Shown here: positions 45,956 to 57,238 of the stretch, piece after piece
Numbering within the stretch: the stretch's first letter is position 1
Layout of the letters: every line of letters begins with the position of its first letter
Made by a program: the position numbers and the translations under genes
Notes under the pieces: model-generated
What the model saw: the letters and a program-made list of their open reading frames with translations, nothing else
Database searches by the model: none
Told to the model about the DNA's origin: nothing
Source of the DNA: Acheta domesticus
Taxonomy: Eukaryota > Arthropoda > Insecta > Orthoptera > Gryllidae
Assembly: GCA_031308135.1 (NCBI GenBank)
Contig: JAHLJT010009436.1
Span: 140,390,303 to 140,454,302 of the forward strand
Direction: 5' to 3'
DNA: 64,000 bases

Positions 45956-46585
45956 TGTATTTACTGGTTAAAGATCTAATTTTGAAGAATCAATTTCATT
46001 GAGATGAAAATCGCCACCTTTAATAATGTAGAAAGACATCGAAAATATGTTAACTTCTGCAATTTTTGAAAATTCGGAATTCAAACAAATATCTCACCTG
46101 CATAATTTTGAAACATAGGTTGTTCATCTGAAGAAAAAAATAAAGAAAAATTTGGAGCCATTTTGAGAAATTTTTGAAAATTTTGATTCTTCATGTGAAG
46201 TAGAAAAAATCAAGATATCCTTTTAAAAAGCAAAGGGCAACGGCGTGAGCCACATCGATCAAGGAACATCAACTTTGGTAAAAGTTCTGCTTACATTTTA
46301 GTCTCAAGTGTGATACGCACACAGACGGATGGGTGGATGGGTAGACAGACGGACACACGTTTTAACATGAACAAATTTGTCGATATCAAGGACCCCCGAA
46401 ACTGTATTTTGACAACACAGAAGCGTTTTTTGCGTACACAGAAGTATTGTTTTACTTGTAGGGACGAGGTTTATCCAGTTTTCGGTATCAGTGAACCATA
46501 AAACGAATGTTTCTCTAAAAAAATAGCCGTTGTTGCCTTCAAGATTACAGTACTTTCTCTTTATAATGAAAGTAGTGTGTGAGAT
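45956..46585 (-). mobile_element. E-family element, copy 4, truncated and diverged
   Basis: On the minus strand it begins near the hairpin ACTTTCATTATAAAGAGAAA (46,557-46,576). Then come a TTCACTGATACCGAAAACTG box, a GGTCCTTGATATCGACAAAT box and a CCGTCTGTCTACCCATCCAC run. The body ends in the first unit (TGGCTCCAAATTTTTCTTTA). It is more diverged than the other copies. Confidence 0.65.
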
Positions 46586-47747
46586 AGTAAAAAATTATCT
46601 TAAAATTTCCAATAAAAACTCAATTTTTCAGTAACCAACCCACTAAATCGGTTGAGACGTTTTTGATATTAACCTCGACACTTAGACAGGAAAAAAGTAT
46701 TTAAAAATGAAATAGGATTTTATATTCTATAACTATACGTAAATGAAATTATACATAGGAATTTACCTGGACAAATTATAGTAGAGATCACAGAGAACCA
46801 GTTTAGAAAATTTTCCTTCACGAACAGAACTAGAATGGATTGGAATAAGCTGTTGGCGACAGTCTTTGAACCCTTCCTTTTCGATATACCTTTTCGATAA
46901 TACATTTTATTATTATTATTATTATTAATATTATTATTATTACTAGCGAAGACCGTTGTTACAGAACGCTTTGGCGCGTGTGAATATGTCATGGGTGTGA
47001 ATACGAAACAAAAATCTGTGATTAACTGTCCAGTTTTCTCTTCAGGAAAGACAAACTTGATCCTGTAATTACAAAATTTGCAATTCTTATTTAACACTGA
47101 CTATAAGTCAAACACACAATTAGAAAGATACTAACTTCATATTCGCATTTTTCTCTTATACGCATGTTTCTTCTAAATCATTATCGTAGAAGTTACATGG
47201 GCAACTGTACACCACACACGTATAATACGCATGTAGTGTTTGTAGGTCAGCTAAATAATAAATCGAAAATTAATAATCATAATCAAAGTATTACTTGCTA
47301 ATGGATGACAGCGGACCTCCTGTGGTTATTGTATTTTATTAACTGGTTCTAGAGTCCATATGTACTTACCCGGGAGAGAGGCTTGCATCACTATGTCCTC
47401 CCTTTTCTACGCGGATGATTTCAGGCACTGCGGTGATTTAGCGCTACCTTTCTTTGAGTGTACAATTGTAAGGATGTCTTATGCAGTGGATGATGATGTT
47501 AAGAGGTGAATGACTATAACTAATTTAATAATATTATAAATGGATTAGATGAAATACACGGTCACGGTATGTAGAGCTCACCATGTCACAACAACGTGGG
47601 TTAAAAGTCTGTCTTTTGCAGTACATGAACATGGCCTTCAACTTTTGTTTCCTCTTGGAACTCGTAACCACTCGTAATTGAATGCTGCTTGAATCCCGTA
47701 AGCCACTGTGGCTTGCCTGTATTTTAAACACGTATTGCGAAAACACT
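46586..47747. other. AT-rich stretch
   Basis: Contains a TTA microsatellite at 46,909-46,942, interrupted once (TTAATATTATT). The 125-codon minus frame over it has an Asn run made by that microsatellite and no other motif. Confidence 0.45.
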
Positions 47748-47762
47748 ATTGCGAAAAACCGT

Positions 47763-48324
47763 AACGGGAGAGAAGGCTCAGGACATCAACTAATGTTACT
47801 GCAGTGCCTCTGACCGGGAGGATCCTAGTTTCGAGTCCCGACAATGGCAGGATTTTTGACACTAGCTTGTCAGCTAGATTGAATTTAGTCGCTGTCTGGA
47901 GGAGAATTCTAGTGGCCGGCTGCTCTGATCGATAGGTTTCTCAGGTCAACACCAGGCGAATTCCGTAACAGTACCCTAACAAACGGGTCACGGCCCGCTT
48001 TCCTTCTCCTTTCTTGACCTATTCTCACCCCTTACACACACACACAAACACACACATACACACACACACACACATACACACGCTAACTTGCACTACACTA
48101 CTACCGGGCGACCGGTCGGGAGCCTTGAGCTTGTCTCAGCTGGGACGGTGCCCCATTGGTGGGAGATACCTGGCTGGGGATATCACCACTACCCGATGGT
48201 AGGTCGGAGCCGGATCTCGCCATCCAGCGGGGGAAGACCATTGCCACCTCCCGAGAGAAAAGCATGCACTGCCCAATGACCATAGCAATTGACGCTTCAG
48301 AAACCATTAAAAAATCAATCAACC
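47763..48324 (+). mobile_element. SINE-1 copy, full length with target duplication
   Basis: The best-preserved 562-bp copy. Head: A-box region GAAGGCTCAGGACATCAAC and B box GTTTCGAGTCCCG (about 47,828-47,840). Then a family-specific region (GCTGTCTGGAGGAGAATTCT, CAGGTCAACACCAGGCGAAT), a CA-rich linker at 48,034-48,082, a 3' body (GGGAGATACCTGGCTGGGGA, TCGCCATCCAGCGGGGGAAG) and a tail AAAATCAATCAA. Flanks are ATTGCGAAAAACCGT at 47,748-47,762 and ATTACGAAAAACCGT at 48,325-48,339, a 15-bp duplication with one mismatch, which fixes both ends. Confidence 0.95.
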
Positions 48325-48364
48325 ATTACGAAAAACCGTGCGCATAGTTTTCTGCATTAGCAGT

Positions 48365-48720
48365 ACGCGCACGGCGCCTCAAGGCGTCTTCAGAGTCCAG
48401 GAAGGAAGCCGGCGGGCACGGGCGCAGGCGAGCGAGCGGCCAGGCGCACGGCGCGGCGCTGCGCTCCGGCGGCCGTGTTGACTCTGACTTGGAATTTACT
48501 TACGCGCGGAGCGGCGAGGTCATCTAATTACCTGTCCCGCTATTAGCGAGGCGCGCAAACAAACTAGGAAGAACAGCTCCGGGACGCGCGTCACTGCTCG
48601 CCGACGCGACGCGACGCGACGCGACGCGACGCGGCGACGTCTCCCGAGAAGACGAAGGCGGGTCCACTGCCAGCGGCGGCGATGGGTTGGCGACGCTCGG
48701 CTGCGTCACACCTGCGCTGC
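48365..48720. other. CpG island with a GACGC pentamer array
   Basis: Dense CpG from 48,365 to about 48,715. At 48,602-48,633 GACGC or CGACG repeats six times without interruption. The frames have no recognisable domain. It might be a promoter-type island; no TATA box or exon structure was found. Confidence 0.5.
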
Positions 48721-49327
48721 CAGCTGGAGAATTGAGCTTTGTTCAGAACTGTGGTGTTCTACTGCAGAAATATTTCTACGTATCTTTAGCACAGTATAAC
48801 TAGTATGTTCACTCGCGGCAAATCCCACTGAAAAAGGTTTTTCGATCACGTGACGTCCGCCATGTTCTTGGTATAACACCCAACGCGCGAAATACGTAAT
48901 TACTAAATTTAAAATGATTTTCTTACATTTATTTTATTCACTAGTTCAATTCATTTTATTATTCTATCCGTTTTATTCAAATTACACGTCCTCTGAAACA
49001 AATTAAACACATACACTCAGTTCTCATATCACACGGTGTGTGATATCCGGATGTATCTGCTGAAATTCTATTGGCTGACAACCAAGAACATGGCCGAGGG
49101 TCTACCTGGCGCAAAACTAGATTTTGGAGCAAGTGAACATACTGGTTGTACTGTGTCCTTAGAGAAGTTCAATTTTGTTGTGAGTTTGCTCCGTGGGCGA
49201 TTCCTGGAAAGGCGCTCATGCGATGGTGCCAAGCGGAGGAGTCTTTTCTCGGACGCACGAGTCGATATATGGCGAACGCATTTTACAATTACCAATAAAA
49301 TACATAATGAAATGGTGGTACAAATAG
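48721..49327. other. Flank of the palindrome
   Basis: ATATCACACGGTGTGTGATAT at about 49,027 forms a 9-bp inverted repeat. CCATGTTCTTGGT at 48,869 and ACCAAGAACATGG at 49,080 form a 13-bp inverted pair about 200 bp apart. The 98-codon + frame at 49,036 lacks any motif. Confidence 0.4.
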
Positions 49328-50278
49328 CTTAAGGCTAAATGTACCGACACTAGTTCAATTTGTCGCCACCACGTGGCAGCACCAAGTTTAGTGAATTTTA
49401 CTTTACCGATTACGTCTGAACAAATGGTCCGATTTTCGATCTGTAAACGGCATTTGACTCCTGTTTATAATAGAATTTACGCTACGAAGCCCTTTTTCCA
49501 AAAAAAACTAGCAGAAACTCGATTTTTAAAATTTTTCTCGTACTTCCGGGAACAATTTCAAAAATGTGGGCTTATAGCGCGATGGCGACACGCTTCCAGA
49601 ATCCAACGCCGTGTCAAACATGCAAATCGGATAAATAGGAGCGACGGTAAGTGAAATTTCGAAAAACACCTCACCCCACTCCCCCTTCCCCTTCCACGCC
49701 GCCGGGACATTGTTGGCCGGCGGCGCGGTCAAGCCGGCACGGGCGAGCCGGGCGGCGGCCGTCGCGGCGCGGCGACGGGCAAGAAGGCTGAACTTTCGGG
49801 GGCAGCAAGCCAGACACCCCGTCACTTCGCATCTCAAGATATTTTTTCCCCACATATGAAACTAGTGATGCTGTAATAGGGGTAAACGGTCTCGTATCAT
49901 CTTTAATAGTAGTATAAAACTATTACCTTATTCACATATTCCATCTTCCTTCGAATACCATCATAAGAATGTCTGAGGTATCACTCAAAACACCGATCCC
50001 GCTTTGGTGCTGATTTCAAAAAGAAAAAATCGAACTAATTGCGTAAATATCACCCATATTCCATCTCCTCACATCGTATTTTAGATATATTGTACTTCTA
50101 AGATCTTCCATTACCATTTCACTACCGGAAAAAACAAGCGGAGATAACGCAAGAGCTCTTTTATCCTACGATTCGATTTATCATTTCAAAACGGCGTTTG
50201 TCACCTTGATAGAATTCACCTGGTTAATCCTTTTTCCAGTAAAATAGCCGAATCGAATTTTTAAAATGTTTTTATACT
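49328..50278 (+). repeat. Left arm of a large palindrome (951 bp)
   Basis: The reverse complement lies at 54,861-55,811, also 951 bp. From about 49,405 inward I found only isolated mismatches (for example TCCGATTTTCG against TCCAATTTTCG and TTTACGCTACG against TTTATGCTACG). The outermost 75 bp are clearly more diverged, although both begin with CTTAAGGCTAAATGTACCG. The arm holds a GC-rich core at about 49,690-49,800 in AT-rich DNA. The 109-codon frame read through it exists identically in both arms and has no motif. The inner edge is AATTTTTAAAATG, after which the sides differ. Confidence 0.95.
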
Positions 50279-50385
50279 TGCGACATATTTGAAAAAGTGG
50301 TAAAATAGCGCGCTGGCGAGATGCACCCTGAATCTAACGCCATATCATACACTGAAATCGGATAAATAGACTTCTCTAGTCATGT
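50279..50385 (+). repeat. Partial second monomer of the arm repeat
   Basis: AATAGCGCGCTGGCGAGATG followed by a CAATCTAACGCC-like block and GAAATCGGATAAATAG repeats what is found at 49,574-49,643 in the left arm, about 733 bp earlier. The arm therefore has internal tandem structure and this is the start of another, diverged unit. Confidence 0.65.
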
Positions 50386-50984
50386 AAAAAAATGATCTTC
50401 AGTAACGTCAAAATTCTGTTTCGCGGTACTGCTTGTCGATCTCATGGCTAAAGTCCGGGTCTAATGTAATTACATATGTTTTGTCTACTGTTCTCATTTT
50501 GTAATTTAGGCGAACTGTTGCAATCCTAACAAAATATTTAAATTTTTCGTTACAAATTTTGTACTGCATTACGTATTTTACATATTTTGCTGATCATTTA
50601 ATATCTGCTTAACAGTATATTTATTATTTGCTAATTATTAAGGTATTTTCACAAATTACCAAATTTTCTTGAAATTATTTCCGGAAATATATTTAATTAG
50701 TTTTGAAAAATAGTTTTTATTTAAATGTGTTTATATTTTTGCAATGAGCATATTTTGTCTAATACTAATTGAGAATTGCTGACATTCCTATGTGCTGCAC
50801 GTAAAGATTTCGAACAGAGTGCTTCAAAGATTCTCTGTTCGTGTCTGCGTTTTCTACGTGCATCTCTTTGTTTTCATTGCTGATAGAAAGAAATAAAAAA
50901 ACAGTAGGCAGAAAAAGTAGTTACTTTTAAATTCGATATAATTAATATTTTATTAATGGAATTTCAAATTGTGAACATTTATTT
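50386..50984. other. AT-rich spacer inside the palindrome
   Basis: No repeats shared with the rest of the window were recognised. Confidence 0.5.
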
Positions 50985-52572
50985 TACTTTATCTCTCTTC
51001 TCAATCTTCATACGAAGAGAAAGTTATATCGTGCGCAGGAAAACTCTCAAAGCCGAGTCCTGATAATGAAAATGTGGATAAATCGTGTTGTTGTATAGTA
51101 AATTACTTCCTGTAACTCGTGGTGTAGCCAGAATCCATGTTTTGTGGGTCCTTAATACCGAAAAATTGATTGACGGAAAAACGTCCATCAGTGTCTCTGG
51201 TGTATGTGAACAACACTAGCGTTTACACTGCGTACAAATTTTTCCAAACTGGAAAAAACAACAACAAAAAACAGCTGTCGATCTACTGTCATTCGAAGCT
51301 CTGCAATTTTCAAAAACGTGCATTACTTTTTGGAGATACATTACACGACCCCCCCCCGGATATTTTAAAAATTTGCTCAAATATGGCTCCAAATTTTTTC
51401 TTTATATTTCTCGTAAAAATTGAATAAAATACACATGGCTTAGGTCCGATTTCACTGATAACTGAATTTTCGAAAATTGCAAAAGATTAAATTTTTTCGG
51501 CGTTTCCTACAACTACAATATTGACGATAGAGACTTTTCCTTTCTAAGAAATTTGTTGTACATAATTAGTTCTTTCATTAAGATCATGAAATTTTTTTAA
51601 AACAATTTTTGTAGTTATGGCGCAATCTTGTGTGCAATATATGCAACTTTAAAAGATAACAAAGCAAGATTTTTTCAAAATCGGCTCCATTTTTTCCCTT
51701 TAAACTATTGGTAGGGATATTGCGAAATGTACTTTAAGAGATGACATAAACGCTATTTTGCTCTATTCTTTTGTTTTTGCGAAAATAACACAAATGAAAC
51801 TTTTTGAATAGCCTGTCACGTCGTTTATATTTACATTATCGGCGATTTGTTCACATTATTAGATTTATGAGCACACGTACTTTAAATTATATCATTTAAA
51901 GTTTTTCGAAAACTAAAAATTTTTTTTGGAAATGAACTCGAAATTTCGCATTTTCAGAAACGCTCAAACGCCAATTTTTTCTGAAAAGGTTCCAAATTTT
52001 TTGTTCAAAGTTTTTGTACGTATAGTGCGAAATGCACTGTCTAAGGAAACCAAAAAGTTTTGTTGTATTATTTTGTTGTTTTTCTTCAAAATTTACACAA
52101 ATGTATTTTTTAAATATTTCGCATGCCTTGTACACACATTTGCAGCGATTTGTAAACATTATTGCATTTGTGAATGGAAGAGCTTAAAATATCTTAAAAT
52201 AAATTTTTTAAAAACTCTCAAGATTCCTGTGAAAAAGGGCTTCATATTTCACATTGCCACAGACGCTTAAACACCCTTTTCTTAAAAACGGTATCAAGTT
52301 TATGGATGAAAATTGTCGTAAAGGACAAGGTTTCAGTCTTCTCTAAAAGCAATATTTTGAATCTACCATTAGGAAACCGAATAATTGAGAAAACCTAAAA
52401 AATAAGTTGGGTGCATTAAATGGCAGGTGGCAAGATGGGGCAAGGCCATAAATCTAGCCCATGCCAACAAAATAGTAAATTTTACTACGACAAAGTCCGA
52501 ATAGCTGGCTGAGACTATAGAAAATTGAAAACTAATACGGGAAAGTCTGTGCCATTCTGTAGCACCACCAGT
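50985..52572 (+). mobile_element. E-family element, copy 5 (full length)
   Basis: Begins near TTTACTTTATCTCTCTTCTC with a hairpin partner GAAGAGAAAGTTATATCGTG. 5' boxes: GAGTCCTGATAATGAAAATG, GTGGTGTAGCCAGAATCC, GGTCCTTAATACCGAAAAAT. Body units are marked at about 51,387, 51,685, 51,990 and 52,292, so four units of about 300 bp. It ends AATACGGGAAAGTCTGTGCC followed by a tail finishing GCACCACCAGT at 52,572, directly joined to the next copy. Confidence 0.8.
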
Positions 52573-52916
52573 TACTTTCTCGTGTTAGTTACTCAAAGTT
52601 ATGTAATGCTGCGGAAAATCTATTTCGAGATATTAACGGAAGTACTCGTTTTGGGGTCCCCTGAGTGATACCGAAAGAGTGTATGTGTGTTTTGACTTTT
52701 TAACGTCCGTTCGTCCGTCCATCTGTCTGTGTCTGCCTTCTGGGCGTATGTGAACACCACGAGTGCCTAAACTATGTGTAGAATTTTTGCTCAACTGAAT
52801 AAACCCCTGTCGATCTGGTCTGAGTCGAAGTTCTGCGATTTTTAAAAACATTCATTAATTTTTGGAGATACTTTTTATTAAGCCCCAGGGACATTTTCAA
52901 CATTTTCTCAAAAATG

Positions 52917-53192
52917 TCAACCAGGATAGGTGGCTCAGTGCATCAGCTGATGTCACTGCAATGCCTCTGACCGAGAGGTGCTAGGTTCGAGTCCCGACGG
53001 TGGCAGGATTTTTCAACACTAGCTTGTCAGTTAGATGTAGAATTCAACCGATGTCTGGAGGAAAATTCTAGCGACCGGCTGCTCTGATTGGAAGTTTTCC
53101 GTAGTTTCTCCGATCAACATCAAACGAATGCCGGAGCAATACCCTAACAAACGTACCGCGCGCGATATTTCCTTCCTCTTCCTTGTCCTATC

Positions 53193-53236
<44 letters not shown>

Positions 53237-53575
53237 CTTACACTACCATATATGCTGGGAGACCAGTGGGAGGATTGGAACTTGTCCCGGCTGTGGGCCG
53301 TGGACTGCTGGTGGGAGATACCTTGTTAAGAAAGAACCCGGCAAGCCGACAGGTAAATCGGTCAGTGATTTAGAGCTTGTCCCGGCTGGGGTGGTGCCCC
53401 GCTGATGGCAGATACCTGGTTGGGAAGCCCCGCTAGTGGACGGAAGGTCAGCGCCGGATCTCGCCATCGGAATAGCGGGCAACATCTCTTCCACCTCACG
53501 ATGAAATAAACATGCATTGCACTTACGGGACTCATGACCAAAGCAGTTGACGCGCCCAAAATCACTAACAATCAA
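52917..53575 (+). mobile_element. SINE-1 copy nested in E copy 6
   Basis: A complete head with A box TGGCTCAGTGC at 52,931-52,941 and B box GGTTCGAGTCC at 52,984-52,994, a perfect (CA)n linker at 53,194-53,233, and a tail ACAATCAATCAA. The 3' body block is duplicated with a 95-bp period (CTTGTCCCGGCTG at 53,281 and 53,376), making the copy about 659 bp long. The host reads CTCAAAAATG before and TCAAAAATTACTCC after, consistent with a short target duplication in the E body. Confidence 0.93.
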
Positions 53576-54064
53576 TCAAAAATTACTCCAAATACTTTCC
53601 TTAAATTAATTGTAAGAATAAAGTAAAATACACTCAAGGTAGCATAGCTCTTATTTTCATTGCTGACTGATTTTGGGAAAATTGCAAAAGTTCGAATTTT
53701 TTTTCGGCGTCTTCCTACAACTACAAAATTGAAGATAGAGATTTTCCCTTAAAATTATATTTGTTCTCCATACTTAGTTCTTTCTATAAGGTCATGCACA
53801 TTTTTTTGAAATTTTTAGTAGTTTTCGCGCAATATTGAGGGCCATTTGTGCAATTTTTAAAAATTACAAGAACAAGATTTTCTCAAAATCGACTTCAACT
53901 TTTTTCCTTAAACTTTTGGAAAGGATAGTACCTAATGTACTCTGAGATGACATAAACGCCATATTGCTCTATTCCTTTGTTTTTTCAAAACTTACAAAAA
54001 TGTAATTCTTTGACTAGCCTTTCATTTAGTAAATATTTTCTTTAACGGCGATTTGTTCATATTA

Positions 54065-54201
54065 GGGAACTTTTGCCACCTCGAACGTTAAGTACTATCG
54101 ATCTTTTGCGCATGCGCAGATGCACCAAAGTGATGCGAAACTTGCACTGCGAATGAGCAGAAGATCGATAGTACGTAACGTTCGAGGGTGCAAAAACTCC
54201 C
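54065..54201. mobile_element. 137-bp MITE with TA target duplication
   Basis: Two arms of about 55 bp pair almost fully: GGGAACTTTTGCCACCTCGA and onward against the reverse of CTCGAACG-type sequence ending GCAAAAACTCCC. Both contain CGAACGTT and CTATCGATCTT. TA flanks both sides (54,063-54,064 and 54,202-54,203). The empty site is visible in other E copies (CACATTATTACATTT at 51,852 and a similar stretch near 1,562), so this is a true insertion of Tc1/mariner type. Confidence 0.9.
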
Positions 54202-54860
54202 TACTATTACATTTACGAGTACATGTGCTTTACATTATGTCTTAAAAGTTCCTCGACAACTCAGATGTTTTCTGTGAAAATGAACTGAAACTTCCGAATT
54301 TGCACAAATGTTCAAACGCCATTTTCTCAAATTGCTTCTTCAAACTTTTCGTACGAATGCTATTTGCATTCTTTAAGTTAACATAAAATTAATTTGGCTG
54401 TATTTTTTTGATTTTTCAAAAAATAAATAAATGTATTTTTAAGTGTCTCTCACGCCATTAATATTCACTTTTCCAGAAATTTTATACATTATTACATTTG
54501 TGAGTAGAAGTGCTTTAAATGTCACCAAATGAAGTTGTTCGAAAACTCGAAAGATTCTTGTGAAAATTGCGAAGCTTCCATTTTCGCATTTACAGTAACG
54601 CTTAAACGCCATTTTCTTAAGAGCGGCTCCAAATTTATCAATGAAAATTCCTATATAGGACGAAGTTTTACTCTTCTTTAATATCCTAAAAGTAATATTT
54701 CGTATCTACCATTAAGAAGCTGAAAAATGAGAAAAGTTCAAAAAATGTATTTTGGGCGGCAATAGATGTCAGCAAGATGTCAGAAGATGGGGAAACATGG
54801 TAAAACTGGCCCAGACCAAAGATATTAGATTACTATGAGAAAGTATGTGCAATTTGTCCT

Positions 54861-55811
54861 AAAGTACGAAAACGTTTTAAAAATTCGATTCGGTTATTTT
54901 ACTGGAAAAAGGATTAACCAGGTGAATTCTATCAAGGTGACAAACGCCGTTTTGAAATGATAAATCGAATCGTAGGATAAAAGAGCTCTTGCGTTATCTC
55001 CGCTTGTTTTTTCCGGTAGTGAAATGGTAATGGAAGATCTTAGAAGTACAATATATCTAAAATACGATGTGAGGAGATGGAATATGGGTGATATTTACGC
55101 AATTAGTTCGATTTTTTCTTTTTGAAATCAGCACCAAAGCGGGATCGGTGTTTTGAGTGATACCTCAGACATTCTTATGATGGTATTCGAAGGAAGATGG
55201 AATATGTGAATAAGGTAATAGTTTTATACTACTATTAAAGATGATACGAGACCGTTTACCCCTATTACAGCATCACTAGTTTCATATGTGGGGAAAAAAT
55301 ATCTTGAGATGCGAAGTGACGGGGTGTCTGGCTTGCTGCCCCCGAAAGTTCAGCCTTCTTGCCCGTCGCCGCGCCGCGACGGCCGCCGCCCGGCTCGCCC
55401 GTGCCGGCTTGACCGCGCCGCCGGCCAACAATGTCCCGGCGGCGTGGAAGGGGAAGGGGGAGTGGGGTGAGGTGTTTTTCGAAATTTCACTTACCGTCGC
55501 TCCTATTTATCCGATTTGCATGTTTGACACGGCGTTGGATTCTGGAAGCGTGTCGCCATCGCGCTATAAGCCCACATTTTTGAAATTGTTCCCGGAAGTA
55601 CGAGAAAAATTTTAAAAATCGAGTTTCTGCTAGTTTTTTTGGAAAAAGGGCTTCGTAGCATAAATTCTATTATAAACAGGAGTCAAATGCCGTTTACAGA
55701 TCGAAAATTGGACCATTTGTTCAGACGCTATCGGTAAATTAAATTCCTGCTGATGGTGCTGCGATCTATTGAATTTTCCTACAAGTTTTTTTCGGTACAT
55801 TTAGCCTTAAG
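54861..55811 (-). repeat. Right arm of the large palindrome (951 bp)
   Basis: Reverse complement of 49,328-50,278. The GC-rich core is at about 55,339-55,449. The arm abuts the end of E copy 6 at its inner edge. Near-identity with the left arm means recent duplication or ongoing gene conversion between arms, in contrast to the old, diverged copy at the start of the window. Confidence 0.95.
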
Positions 55812-57142
55812 ACAGCGCTGTGTCAACCACTGAGTTACTCGTCATTGGATCGCACGTAGTTTTGAATGTAGAACGGAAAAAAGAAAGTGCTATCAAATGA
55901 CAGTAAAGCTAACGACGTGCTGATACGCTTCATAAGCTTTCTTTGAAACAACCGTTCAGATTTTAATCATTAGGTTGACACATCCAAACAATTTTGTGTT
56001 TTCCAAAAATGTTGTGTTAATAACGCATTGGGAGAGACCGTTTCAGTCTTTAGGCGACTCTTTCACAATTTCATCCTAATATGTATTTATATACCAAAAA
56101 AGTGGGTTTTTATGCCGTATAACTTGTTTCTGATACCTGAGGGCGAATTTTGTTTACCAAAAACATACACAAAAATTGTCAATACAATATTCCCAGAATA
56201 TTTTTAAATGCCCTAAAAATCAAAGAAAAATGACATTAAAAAATTGAACAAAACCAGTTCAGATGAACAACTGTTGGAAATGTTACTGATGTAATCAAGG
56301 CTTCTTTCTTACGTTCAAGTGAAATCAACTAGCAAACTTTTGGTTTGAACCATACTTTACCAAGAAATCTCTTTCTTTAGTTATTTTTTATTAATTCTAT
56401 ATATTTTGATTAATGTACACAAATTCTATTTCGTTGAAATATTCACTGTTGGATAGCACATTTTTCAGGTTGTTACAATTTAGGTCATTTTTCTTACTTG
56501 TATACACAGAAGTTTTGTAATATGTGCACTGATGATGTCTGTGAAGGAGGTTCTATTAAATAATCTAAAAAAAGGTTGTAACTATTAAATAATCTAAAAT
56601 GAACACGTCGAGAACATTTCCCATTGTTTTGGAAGAAAGATTTTCTTTTATAGAATTGTACAAAGTGAATTTCCCAAACACCTTGAAATGTCTAACTTAA
56701 TTAAGTTTTCGTGTTTTTTTAACTAAGGTAAATGTGACAACTTGCATCCCTTAACGGAACTTGAGACTAACGGTGTTGTTAAAATTTCTTAACACTTGCC
56801 GAATACCTTCAACTCCCAAATGAAGAAAAATATTCTTCAGCAAAACATTGAATTAAATGACAATGAGAAGACAATTCTCAAGCGCCATGGAAGATGGCTA
56901 TCCTCAAATAAAGTTGCGGTATCGTACAAGAGAAGTCTATTTAGAATTAGATTATGATAGCCAAAAGATTTGTATTAAATGACAAAAATAAAGTAGAGGT
57001 AAATCAATTAAAACTTTCAATGTAGGTCTTGGTTCTATTCTTTATTGTTATGCTCAAACTACTTAATTATTATTAACATGCAAAAATAGTAAAATGTAGT
57101 ATAATCGAGTTATTTTGTACTTTGTTAAAAGTAAATAAAAAC
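55812..57142. other. AT-rich stretch
   Basis: An AACTATTAAATAATCTAAAA-type direct repeat occurs near 56,555-56,600. No gene or known element. Confidence 0.45.
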
Positions 57143-57236
57143 TAGTGGGGCTACAACAGCACATACTTTCCCGTGTTATTGGAAACAGCTACGTAGGATT
57201 GAAATTTTGCACTTTCTGCGCTACTAACATCTTAGC
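57143..57236 (-). repeat. Reversed E-family 3' end
   Basis: ACTAGTGGGGCTACAACAGC followed by ACATACTTTCCCGTG is the reverse complement of the E 3' terminus. What follows is not recognisable E body before the mariner begins at 57,239. Confidence 0.6.
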
Positions 57237-57238
57237 TA

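Larger units (their letters stand above)
52573..54860 (+). mobile_element. E-family element, copy 6, with nested insertions
   Basis: Starts TACTTTCTCGTGTTAG one base after copy 5 ends, an exact head-to-tail join. The 5' boxes are partly deleted but TGATACCGAAAGAG and CGTTCGTCCGTCCATCTGTC remain. A SINE-1 sits at 52,917-53,575 and a MITE at 54,065-54,201. Removing both restores a four-unit body. The end (ATGAGAAAGTATGTGC) lacks the final CACTAGT tail and runs into the right arm. Confidence 0.8.

Noticed and set aside
48034..48082. Independent CA microsatellite
   Set aside because: It occupies the same linker position in other SINE-1 copies, so it is part of the element.
52931..52994. tRNA gene (A and B boxes)
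   Set aside because: The boxes belong to the SINE-1 head: spacing is wide, the acceptor stem does not pair, and the sequence continues into the SINE body.
55286..55615. 109-codon frame found identically at 49,526-49,855 (minus)
   Set aside because: The identity reflects the near-identical arms, not protein selection; the more diverged copy at 1-650 has a different core and does not keep the peptide.
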